Assembly: GCA_946479905.1 (NCBI GenBank)
Contig: CAMLIA010000038.1
Span: forward strand, 1 to 26,054
DNA: 26,054 nt
Origin: an uncultured Frankiales bacterium
GTDB lineage: Bacteria; Actinomycetota; Actinomycetes; Mycobacteriales; SCTD01
Direction of reading: 5' to 3'
Part shown: in pieces, positions 7,664 to 15,077 of the stretch
Position numbering within the stretch: the first letter of the stretch is position 1
How the letters are laid out: each line of letters starts with the position of its first letter
Program-made: the position numbers and the translations under genes
Notes under the pieces: generated by a model
The model's input: only the letters and a program-made list of their open reading frames with translations
What the model was told of the DNA's origin: nothing
Databases searched by the model: none

Positions 7664-9220
7664 CTACCAATCCAGGGTCAGCAGTTCGAGCGCCGCCACG
7701 AGCCGGTGCTCGGGGTCGTCGAGGTCCAGCCCCGAGACCTCCTGCACCCGTGCGACGCGGTAGCGCATCGTGTTGGGATGGATCCCGAGCGCGGCAGCGG
7801 AGCCCGGGATGCTGCCGCCCGCGTCGAGGAAGGCGCGCAGCGTCTCGACGTAGTTCCGGCCGCGCTGCGCGTCCTCGCGGCGCAGCGCCTGGAGGCCCGG
7901 CAGCCGCAGCTCGGGACGGTCACGCAGCAGGTCGGCGAGCGTCAGCAGCACGCTCGGGATCCGGGTCTCCTCGACCGTGGCCACCTGCCTCCCGCCGGGG
8001 CGCTCGAGCAGGACCCGGAGCACCCGGTCGGCCTCCGCCCGGCACTCGGGAACCGAGGCCAGGCCGTCGCGGGCGGCGCTGAGACCTGCGAGGACCTGCA
8101 CCCCCAGCGCCCGGCTGGTGCGCGTGCAGATGTCCTCGGACAGCGAGCGGACCCGGTCGGTGGTGGCGTCCGAGACGTCGGGGAACAGGGCGTAGACGGT
8201 CGGTCCCACCCAGGCGCAGACCACCTTGCGGCGGAACGCCTCGCAGGCCATGGTGATCGCGTCCATCACCCTGGTGCGGTTGAGCGATCGGTCGAGGTCG
8301 TCGTGGCCCGGGACGTGGAAGCCGACGACCTGACAGGTGCTGGTCCTGTCGATGCCGAGGTCCCCGGCCTGCTGGCCCTCGAGGAGCGCGCGCAGCAGCC
8401 GGCCGCGCTCCTGGCGGCTCGAGTCCTGGTGGGAGCGCATCCGCAGCAGGTGCATCGCCGCCTGCGGGACAGCGCCCGCGAGGACCGCTTCGGCGTCGTC
8501 CCCCAGCGGCGTGGCACCGCTGACCACCCAGATGGAGCCGAGCACCTCCGAGCCGGCGCGCACGAGGGTCGCGACCCGCTCGTTGACCTGCGACTGCGGG
8601 TCGCTGACCCGGACCGGGCCCGGCGCCTCGGCCAGCAGCCGGTAGTAGCCCTCGTCCTCCAGCCGCTGCGCCCAGCTGGCGGGGTTGCCGCGACCGAGGA
8701 TGGTCTGGCGGCGTGGCTCGTCGATCTCCTGGTCGAGGTTGCTGTAGGCGAGCAGGCTGCCCTGCGGGTCCTCGATGGCGACCGCTCCGCCGATGACCGC
8801 GGCCAGTGCGTTGGCGAACGCGAAGAGGTCGCCCTCCTGGGTGGGTCCGAGGGCCGCCGCCGCCCGGGCGACCAGGCCGTAGACCTGGTCCCAGCTGGCC
8901 TCGTCCGCGACGGCGAGCAGCCCGACGCCCAGCTGGGTCGCGTCGGCCAGCAGCCCCGACAGGTCACCCTTCAGGGCCAGCGCGCTGACACCCGCGGCAG
9001 CCGCGCGCCGGAGCACGTCGGCCTCGGGCGTGACGTTGACCCCGAGCACCAGATCCCCCGGCGCCAGCCCCCCGACGTCGCCGGCGTCCCAGAGCCGTGG
9101 CCCACCGACCGCAAGGTCGCGCGCACCCTCGTTGAGCAGCGTGACCGTCGCGCTGCCCAGCGCGTCGACCACCTGACCCAGCGTGGGGTCTGCTGCTCGG
9201 GCCGTCACACCGACGAGCAT
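7664..9220 (-). CDS. PucR/CdaR-type helix-turn-helix transcriptional regulator
   Basis: This 518-residue regulator ends with the PucR-type HTH domain (about residues 450-518): an RAFLDAGGSIPGSAAALGI helix-turn-helix followed by HPNTMRYRVARV and a D-D-P-E-HRL helix. The central part, about 275-430, resembles the GGDEF-like domain found in this family. The N-terminal 270 residues hold a sensor-like domain resembling the PucR N-terminal domain. Family members activate or repress catabolic genes such as purine, proline, GABA and amino-acid utilisation in response to a small ligand. ATG 9220 is used because it lies eight bases after the carboxypeptidase stop, and the frame beyond it is Arg/Gly-rich without family character. 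Its position between peptidase and dehydrogenase genes suggests it controls this cluster. The ligand is unknown. Confidence 0.9.
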   Translation of the reverse strand: MLVGVTARAADPTLGQVVDALGSATVTLLNEGARDLAVGGPRLWDAGDVGGLAPGDLVLGVNVTPEADVLRRAAAAGVSALALKGDLSGLLADATQLGVGLLAVADEASWDQVYGLVARAAAALGPTQEGDLFAFANALAAVIGGAVAIEDPQGSLLAYSNLDQEIDEPRRQTILGRGNPASWAQRLEDEGYYRLLAEAPGPVRVSDPQSQVNERVATLVRAGSEVLGSIWVVSGATPLGDDAEAVLAGAVPQAAMHLLRMRSHQDSSRQERGRLLRALLEGQQAGDLGIDRTSTCQVVGFHVPGHDDLDRSLNRTRVMDAITMACEAFRRKVVCAWVGPTVYALFPDVSDATTDRVRSLSEDICTRTSRALGVQVLAGLSAARDGLASVPECRAEADRVLRVLLERPGGRQVATVEETRIPSVLLTLADLLRDRPELRLPGLQALRREDAQRGRNYVETLRAFLDAGGSIPGSAAALGIHPNTMRYRVARVQEVSGLDLDDPEHRLVAALELLTLDW

Positions 9221-9228
9221 GGCAGGGT

Positions 9229-10560
9229 TCAGTCGCGCGTGAGCGACTGCTCCACGGCCGCGAGGATCGCCTCGGCCTGTACCGCGACGAGGTCGCGGAT
9301 GGCGATCGGCTCGGCCTTGTTGTCGGCCGCCGCCTCGGCGCTCCACTCGGAGAAGCTCGCCTCCGCCTCGGCGTGCGCCGGGGTGCCCTCCGGCAGCGCG
9401 CGCAGCAGCATCCCGCCCAGGCGCAGCCGGAACATGTGGACGTTGTCCATGATGCTGAAGACCTCGGCCACGGTCGCCGGCCGGTCGCCGTCGGGGTTGG
9501 CCGCCGCCTCGTGGCGCTGGCCCTCGAGGTAGCCGTCGGCGAGCGTGCCGGCGAACCCCTCGACGGCGTCGGCGAAGGGCGACGGCGGCAGCGGTGCCCT
9601 CGCCATCAGCTCGCGCATCCGCACGTTCAGCTGCTCCTGCAGGTCCAGCCCGGCGAGCGTCACCTCACGCAGCGTGCGACCCGACGGGTCGGGGGACGTG
9701 TCCTCGCTGCGCTCGTCGCGCCAGTACGGCAGCTCGATGGCCAGCCCCGTCACTGGGCCGTGCCGCTCGGCGTACTCCGCGCTGTTGGCGCCCGTGACGA
9801 CGTCCGCCGGGTCGGCCCCGACGGAGGTGATGAAGTCGAACACCTGCTGAGCCGTGGGCACGGAGAACACCGCGGGGGCGAGCAGCTCCGAGAACGGCGT
9901 CTCAGGGTCGCCCAGGTGCAGCGGGATGCCGTGCGCGTGGCACAGCCCGCTCAGCCGGTGGTAGTAGTCGGAGCTCTCACCCGGGTTGACGTAGAAGTAG
10001 CCGCCGCCCATCTCGCCGTTGTGCAGAGACGCCAGCACGGTGGGCTTCACCTCGTCGATGGCCGCCATCAGCGCCCGCGTCTCGGGCAGCGGCGCGTCGA
10101 CCTCGAAGCCCTCGGTCCGGAAGGGGAAGGTCCACTCCACCTGCAGGTCGCTGGCCGGCCGGTAGAAGTGCCGGGCGTAGTGCTCGCGGGTCCAGGGACC
10201 GCGGAACCAGCCCTCGTTGAGGCGCGTGCCGTCCGGGTCCGCGACCGGGACGAAGTGCCAGTCGACCCCCGTGCTCTCCAGCGCGCCCGGCTCGGTCAGC
10301 AGCCACTCGCACAGGGCGGTGATCGTCGCCATGCCGATCGGCTCGTTGGGGTGCGGCTGGCCGATGACGAAGGCGCGGCCGTGCGCGCCCGGCGTCCGCA
10401 GGCTGAGCAGCTGGATCGGGTCCCCTGCGCGGGACCGCCCGACCTCCCGCAGCTGCACGCGGTCCGGGTGGCGCTCCGCCAGCTCACGGACGAAGTCGGC
10501 CATCTCGTCGACGGTGGGGAAGCCGTCGACGGCAGGCAGGCTCGCGGCGAGTCCGGGCAT
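9229..10560 (-). CDS. M14-family zinc carboxypeptidase
   Basis: This 443-residue protein carries the M14 zinc site HxxE in GQPHPNEPIG (H70, E73), a second His ligand in VLASLHNGEMGGG (H180), and a candidate catalytic Glu in GLAIELPYW (E276). M14 enzymes remove C-terminal residues from peptides or cleave amide-linked groups. No signal peptide is seen, so it is probably cytoplasmic. The C-terminal 120 residues are helical and form an extra region of unclear role. ATG 10560 has a good Shine-Dalgarno (GAGAGGA about seven bases upstream). It sits 25 bp after the substrate-binding lipoprotein and 8 bp before the PucR gene, so cotranscription is likely. The exact substrate (peptide, modified amino acid) is not readable from the sequence. 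Confidence 0.88.
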   Translation of the reverse strand: MPGLAASLPAVDGFPTVDEMADFVRELAERHPDRVQLREVGRSRAGDPIQLLSLRTPGAHGRAFVIGQPHPNEPIGMATITALCEWLLTEPGALESTGVDWHFVPVADPDGTRLNEGWFRGPWTREHYARHFYRPASDLQVEWTFPFRTEGFEVDAPLPETRALMAAIDEVKPTVLASLHNGEMGGGYFYVNPGESSDYYHRLSGLCHAHGIPLHLGDPETPFSELLAPAVFSVPTAQQVFDFITSVGADPADVVTGANSAEYAERHGPVTGLAIELPYWRDERSEDTSPDPSGRTLREVTLAGLDLQEQLNVRMRELMARAPLPPSPFADAVEGFAGTLADGYLEGQRHEAAANPDGDRPATVAEVFSIMDNVHMFRLRLGGMLLRALPEGTPAHAEAEASFSEWSAEAAADNKAEPIAIRDLVAVQAEAILAAVEQSLTRD

Positions 10561-10585
10561 GAGCAGGTCCTCTCGGGGGTGGGCG

Positions 10586-12064
10586 TCAGGAGACGTGGAA
10601 GGCGGCGCCGCTGAAGCGCAGGCAGTTGCACGAGGCGACGTGGCCGAAGACCCTGGCCAGCTCGGGTCCGTCGTGCCGGCGGGCGTCGTAGCGGGTGGCG
10701 CTCCCGACCACACCCGGAGCAGCGAAGCCCGTGCCCAGCGCGGCGATCGCAGCCGTCAGGGCAGCCGGCGTGCCGGCGCCTCCGGCGTCGTGGACCGCGC
10801 GCTTCAGCAGCAGGAACGGCCCGCACTCGAAGAGCACCAGGGAGTAGTCGGCGTAGCCGGCCGGCGACACGCCACCCGCCTTCGACAGCCGGATGCACTC
10901 CTTGTCGACAGCGGACGGGACCGCCCCGTCCACGTCGCCGAACGGGAGGTAGCCGGCACCGTGGAAGCCGGGGAGCTGCTTGGCCGGCACCTGCGACTGC
11001 ATGGCCTGGGCCTGCGCGGCCGAGCTCAGCAGGTAACCGGGTCGGTAGCGCTGCGACTCAGCCGTCGTCGAGAAGACGAGCAGCAGCACGGACTCGTTGT
11101 CGCTGACGAACATGACCCGGTCGACGCCGGTACGGCCGAACCTGAGTACGTCGTTGCTGACCGCGGACGCGGCCGGGCCGGCGTCGGCGAAGGCGTTCGT
11201 GCAGCTGACTGTTGCCTCCTGCGGTGCCTTGAGCCCGAGCCGGGCCATGAGCGGCTTGAGGGTCCGGGTCCACGCGCGGGAGTTGCCCGGGCACGCCTCG
11301 ATGATCACGCCGACCTGGTTGCGGGCCGTCAGGTAGCCGGAACCGGTGAGCCCCGTCAGGACCGCGCCGTAGGTCCGTTCCACGGTCATGCCGAACACGT
11401 TGGCGTGCAGACGGGCCTGGCTGCTGCTGACCTCGTCGCCCTCCGGGGAGGACTGGATCGACGCCACCCCGGCCCTCTGGAGGCAGTCGCGAAAGCCCCC
11501 GATGGTGCCGAACGCGTTGTCCAGCACGACGGCGACGTGGTTGTCCTGGGTGAACCTCGCGCACGCCGCTGCCGCGTCAGCGCTCCAGTCGTTGGACTGG
11601 CTGTTCCACTCGTACTCGACGGCCTTCAGCTTGCGGCCGTCCACGCCTCCCCCAGCGTTGATGCCGGCGATCAGCGCCCTGATGATGTTCTTCTTGCTCA
11701 CCGTCGACGGGTCGTCGACCCCGAGAGCGGCGCTCGTGCCGCTGTTCTCGATGTAGGTCACGCCGATGGTCAGCGGTCCGGTCGCCGGCACGACGACGGG
11801 CCGTGGCGCGGCCGTCTCAGGGGATGCGCCGGAGGTGCCCGACGAACCCGGGAACCGGGCGGTGCCGCTGCCGGAACCCTCCCCGGTCGTCACGCTCGTG
11901 CCCGTGGTGCTGTCGCGTGGGGCGGCGGTCGTCGTACCCGCCCTGCTCAGACCGTCAGCGACACCGGACGTGCCCTGTGACTGGCCGGACAGCGGGACGG
12001 TCGTGCCGCACGCCGCGACGAGCAGTGCCAGGAGCACTGCTGACGTGGCGCCGCGGACCCGCAT
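10586..12064 (-). CDS. ABC-type substrate-binding lipoprotein (LivK-like)
   Basis: This 492-residue protein has a lipoprotein signal: short basic N-terminus, hydrophobic core and lipobox VAAC with C19 as the predicted lipidated residue. A Ser/Thr/Gly-rich linker follows to about residue 90, then a type I periplasmic-binding fold starting at PLTIGVTYIENSG. It would sit on the outer face of the membrane and bind an amino acid or related small molecule. Its tail has a C-x-C motif (ASCNC) also present in the truncated paralog at 1-1071. ATG 12064 has AAGGA about eight bases upstream. It is the first gene of the peptidase/PucR/dehydrogenase/pepN run and has no permease or ATPase genes beside it. 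It may share a transporter encoded elsewhere or serve as a sensor. Confidence 0.88.
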   Translation of the reverse strand: MRVRGATSAVLLALLVAACGTTVPLSGQSQGTSGVADGLSRAGTTTAAPRDSTTGTSVTTGEGSGSGTARFPGSSGTSGASPETAAPRPVVVPATGPLTIGVTYIENSGTSAALGVDDPSTVSKKNIIRALIAGINAGGGVDGRKLKAVEYEWNSQSNDWSADAAAACARFTQDNHVAVVLDNAFGTIGGFRDCLQRAGVASIQSSPEGDEVSSSQARLHANVFGMTVERTYGAVLTGLTGSGYLTARNQVGVIIEACPGNSRAWTRTLKPLMARLGLKAPQEATVSCTNAFADAGPAASAVSNDVLRFGRTGVDRVMFVSDNESVLLLVFSTTAESQRYRPGYLLSSAAQAQAMQSQVPAKQLPGFHGAGYLPFGDVDGAVPSAVDKECIRLSKAGGVSPAGYADYSLVLFECGPFLLLKRAVHDAGGAGTPAALTAAIAALGTGFAAPGVVGSATRYDARRHDGPELARVFGHVASCNCLRFSGAAFHVS

Positions 12065-12131
12065 GCTCCCGATCCTTGCGTCTGCGTGGGAACCGCGGGT
12101 TGGAGTTCGCTACCGAAAGCCGACCGACGGA

Positions 12132-15038
12132 TCAGACGAACCGACGACGGGAGCGCCGGCCGACCGCGTAACCACCAGCGGCCAGCAGCAGGACCGCCGT
12201 CACCGGCAGGCCGGTGCCCAGGCCCGTCGCGGCGAGGTGCTGCCCGCTGCCCGACCCGGTGGGCGTCGGCCCGCCGTGCAGACCGGGGCCGCTCGAGCTG
12301 GTCGTGGCCTTGCTCCCGAGGTCGAGCACCCAGACACCGCGCCCGTAGGCGCTGACGCTGAGGTAGCGCCCCGTCCGGTCGAGGTCGAGGTCGAACATCC
12401 GGACCTGCGGCAGCCCCTTGCCGAGGCGCTTCCACGCCTTCCCCGTCCTGGGCGCGGTGAAGACGCCGTTGTCCCCGGCGAGGATGAGCTGGCCGTTGCG
12501 CACGACGATGTCGCGGGGGTTGCTGCCGGGCAGGTTGCCGGTGATGTCGCTGAAGTGGTCGCCCGCGTCGTGGCTGACCATGACCCGCGCCGCCCCGACG
12601 ACCTTCTTGTCGAGACCCACGAGGCTGTTCTCGTTGAGCGTGACGTAGATCGTGCGGACGTCGGTCGGGTCGATGGTGACGGTCCAGACGCCGACGTGCG
12701 GCAGGCCGATGCCCTTGGCCTTGTGCCAGCAGGCGGTGGACGCCTTCTTCGCCGTGCAGCCCGCCTTGACGTTGGTCGAGATGAGGCTGTTGATGAGCGT
12801 CGGGTCCCCGAGGGAGTTGCGGCACAGCGCGCACGACCCGACGTAGACCGCGGGGCCGCGCACGGCCAGGGCCTGCGCCGCCCACGGGATGACGGCGCCG
12901 GCGTTCTTGTACGGGCTGTCGCCCTGGTCGAAGGTCGTCACCCAGTCGCTCGACACCTGGGTGCCCAGCACCGGGTCCGCGAGCACGGTCGTGGCCGCGC
13001 CCTTGGTCGACTCCTTGACGTCGGTGCTGGCGGCGACCAGGTGGTTGTCGTCGGTGGGGTCGAGCGCGAACGGGCTGAGGAAGCCGGGGTTGCTGACGCC
13101 CGGCGCGATCTGCTTGATGTCCTTGCCGTGGTTGGTCGTCACGTAGAGGATCAGGCCCTGCGCGCCGGAGTACCACGTGTCCGGGTTGGACGTGGCCGCC
13201 GTCTGGACCCCGTCGCCGCTGCTGACGAGGATCTCCGAGCCGCCCTTCTTGAAGAAGCCGGCGCCGTTGTCCTGGTTGGCGACGAGGTACTCACCGTCGG
13301 TCTTGCGGGCGATGTGCCAGGCCTGGGTCGTGGCGAGGTGGTTCATGTCCACCCAGGTGTCGTTGTCGAACCCGGTGCCGCCGGTGTCGAGCGGGTGGCT
13401 GTCCTCGCGGAAGAAGCCGCCGTCGTTGCCGGTGTAGAGCCGCACGCCCTTCGCGGTCTTCACGGCGAGCCCGACGTGCTGGTCGGGGTGCGTGGACACC
13501 CCGCCGTAGTACGGGGTCTGGTCCGGGCAGGAGACGCCCTCGGTGATGTTGTCGAAGTACGACGTGCTGCCGCACAGGTCCCAGTAGCGCTGGATGACCT
13601 CGAAGGTGCCGCGGCCAGGAGTCGGACCGGCGTTCGCCGTCGACTGGAACACCTCCTCGAGTCCGAGGTAGACCTTCGCGTTGTCGACCGGGTCGCCCTG
13701 CACCCAGAGGTTGTAGAAGCCCTGCACGCCCACGCCGTAGCCGAGCCCGGCGTTGACGAGCAGGCTCTCGTTGACGGCGGTCTGCAGCTCGGCAGGACTC
13801 GCCTTCAGCGTCCACGTCGCACCGTTGTCGTCGGAGCGGTAGAGGCCGTTGAGGACGGTGTTGGTCGGGTTCCCGCTCTTGCCGGTCGTGGAGCTGACCA
13901 GGTCCAGGCCGGCGGGCGCGATCTTGTTCGTCAGGCCCGCGTCGGACACCAGGGCCCACAGCACGTGGAACTCCGCGCCCTTCGCGCCGTAGGACAGCGC
14001 GATCCGGCCGACCGGGTCGGAGGACGCCTGCGGGTTGGTGAGCTGGGACGTCGAGGCCAGGAACGTGTACGGCCCGCTCGCCCCGCTCGTGCTCCGGTAG
14101 AGGCCGTTGCCCACCGACAGCGGCTTGCCGTCCGGGCCGATCCGCTTGCCGTAGCCCATGCCCACGGCCACCGTGACCTCGAGCGGGTGGGCCGGGTCGA
14201 CGGTCGTCGCGCTGATCCAGTTGCTGTAGGCGCCGGTCGCCTGGCCGTTGTGAGCCGCGTTGGACGGCAGCTTCACCTCGGTGAAGGAGGCCCCCTTGTC
14301 CCGCGAGACCCAGAGCCCGCGGTTGGTGCCGACCAGCACCCCGGAGGGGGTCACGGTGATCGAGTTGGTCCCGTAGCCTCGTACGTTCTTGGCGGGCCGG
14401 GTGAAGGTCTTGCCGGCGTCGTGGCTGACGTAGACGCCCGCCCCCGCCGTGTCGCCGGAGACCGTGAGCAGCGCGACGCCGGTGCCGGCGTAGACGTTGT
14501 CGGGGTTGACCGGGTCGACCGCGACGGCACCGACGGCGCTGCGCAGGAAGCTCTCGCCCAGGTGGCGCCACGTGCTGCCGCCGTCGGTGCTCTTCCAGAG
14601 CCCGCCCATGTTGCCGATGTAGACCGTCTGGCCGCTCGTGTCGCGCGGGTCGACCGCGACGGTGGTGCCCATGCCGGCCGCGCGCGCGTAGCGCACCGAG
14701 CCGGTCGGGTACCCAGGCGGGTCGTCCTGCCCGAACGGCCCCGGGTTGGTCCACGTGCGGCCCGGCTCGGACTGCGGGAGGCCGGCGGCCTGCTGGGCGT
14801 AGCGGATCTGGTCGGCGACGCTGTCCCTGTCGGCGATGACGGCGTCCGGCGGCGCCAGCAGCGCCTCCTCCTCCTCGCCCGGCGCCTGGCCCGCCTTGTA
14901 GGTCTTCTCGACCGCGGGCAGCCCGCTCGGGCCGAGCACGACCTTGCCCTTCGACGCGCTGACGGCAGCCGGTCCCGAGGACAGTGCCAGGGCAGCGACG
15001 GTGCCGGCGGCGAGCAGGACGGGGACGAATCTGCGCAT
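12132..15038 (-). CDS. secreted BNR/Asp-box beta-propeller protein with LAxTG cell-wall sorting signal
   Basis: This 968-residue protein starts with a Sec signal peptide (RRF, hydrophobic VLLAAGTVAALALS, cleavage near AVSA). The body contains several Asp-boxes of the S-x-D-x-G-x-T-W type: KSTDGGSTW (about 149-157), VSHDAGKTF, VSRDKGASF, RSDDNGATW and VSHDAGDHF. These mark a multi-bladed beta-propeller like sialidases, Vps10/sortilin proteins and xyloglucanases. No full glycosidase active site could be identified. The C-terminus has a Ser/Gly/Pro-rich linker, LAATG (935-939), a hydrophobic helix and the basic tail GRRSRRRF. This is the layout of a sortase substrate, with LAxTG being the class E sortase form. 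No sortase gene lies in the window. ATG 15038 lacks a close Shine-Dalgarno and a hairpin precedes it. The substrate is unknown. Confidence 0.88.
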   Translation of the reverse strand: MRRFVPVLLAAGTVAALALSSGPAAVSASKGKVVLGPSGLPAVEKTYKAGQAPGEEEEALLAPPDAVIADRDSVADQIRYAQQAAGLPQSEPGRTWTNPGPFGQDDPPGYPTGSVRYARAAGMGTTVAVDPRDTSGQTVYIGNMGGLWKSTDGGSTWRHLGESFLRSAVGAVAVDPVNPDNVYAGTGVALLTVSGDTAGAGVYVSHDAGKTFTRPAKNVRGYGTNSITVTPSGVLVGTNRGLWVSRDKGASFTEVKLPSNAAHNGQATGAYSNWISATTVDPAHPLEVTVAVGMGYGKRIGPDGKPLSVGNGLYRSTSGASGPYTFLASTSQLTNPQASSDPVGRIALSYGAKGAEFHVLWALVSDAGLTNKIAPAGLDLVSSTTGKSGNPTNTVLNGLYRSDDNGATWTLKASPAELQTAVNESLLVNAGLGYGVGVQGFYNLWVQGDPVDNAKVYLGLEEVFQSTANAGPTPGRGTFEVIQRYWDLCGSTSYFDNITEGVSCPDQTPYYGGVSTHPDQHVGLAVKTAKGVRLYTGNDGGFFREDSHPLDTGGTGFDNDTWVDMNHLATTQAWHIARKTDGEYLVANQDNGAGFFKKGGSEILVSSGDGVQTAATSNPDTWYSGAQGLILYVTTNHGKDIKQIAPGVSNPGFLSPFALDPTDDNHLVAASTDVKESTKGAATTVLADPVLGTQVSSDWVTTFDQGDSPYKNAGAVIPWAAQALAVRGPAVYVGSCALCRNSLGDPTLINSLISTNVKAGCTAKKASTACWHKAKGIGLPHVGVWTVTIDPTDVRTIYVTLNENSLVGLDKKVVGAARVMVSHDAGDHFSDITGNLPGSNPRDIVVRNGQLILAGDNGVFTAPRTGKAWKRLGKGLPQVRMFDLDLDRTGRYLSVSAYGRGVWVLDLGSKATTSSSGPGLHGGPTPTGSGSGQHLAATGLGTGLPVTAVLLLAAGGYAVGRRSRRRFV

Positions 15039-15040
15039 GC

Positions 15041-15066
15041 CGGGGCACTTCGACGCCTTTGCCCCG
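15041..15066 (-). repeat. inverted repeat upstream of the BNR-protein start
   Basis: CGGGGCA (15041-15047) and TGCCCCG (15060-15066) can form a 7-bp stem with a 12-base loop, between the mutase stop and the BNR-protein ATG. No T-tract follows in the minus direction. It could be a weak terminator-like element after the mutase, or a 5'-UTR hairpin limiting access to the BNR-protein start. Confidence 0.4.
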
Positions 15067-15077
15067 ATTCCTCCCGG

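Noticed and set aside
9221..9346. N-terminal extension of the PucR-type regulator
   Set aside because: It overlaps the carboxypeptidase coding region and is Arg/Gly-rich. ATG 9220 gives a better fit.
12132..12260. sortase or sortase-substrate locus
   Set aside because: The LAxTG signal is clear, but no sortase-like gene was seen in the window, so I do not claim a locus.
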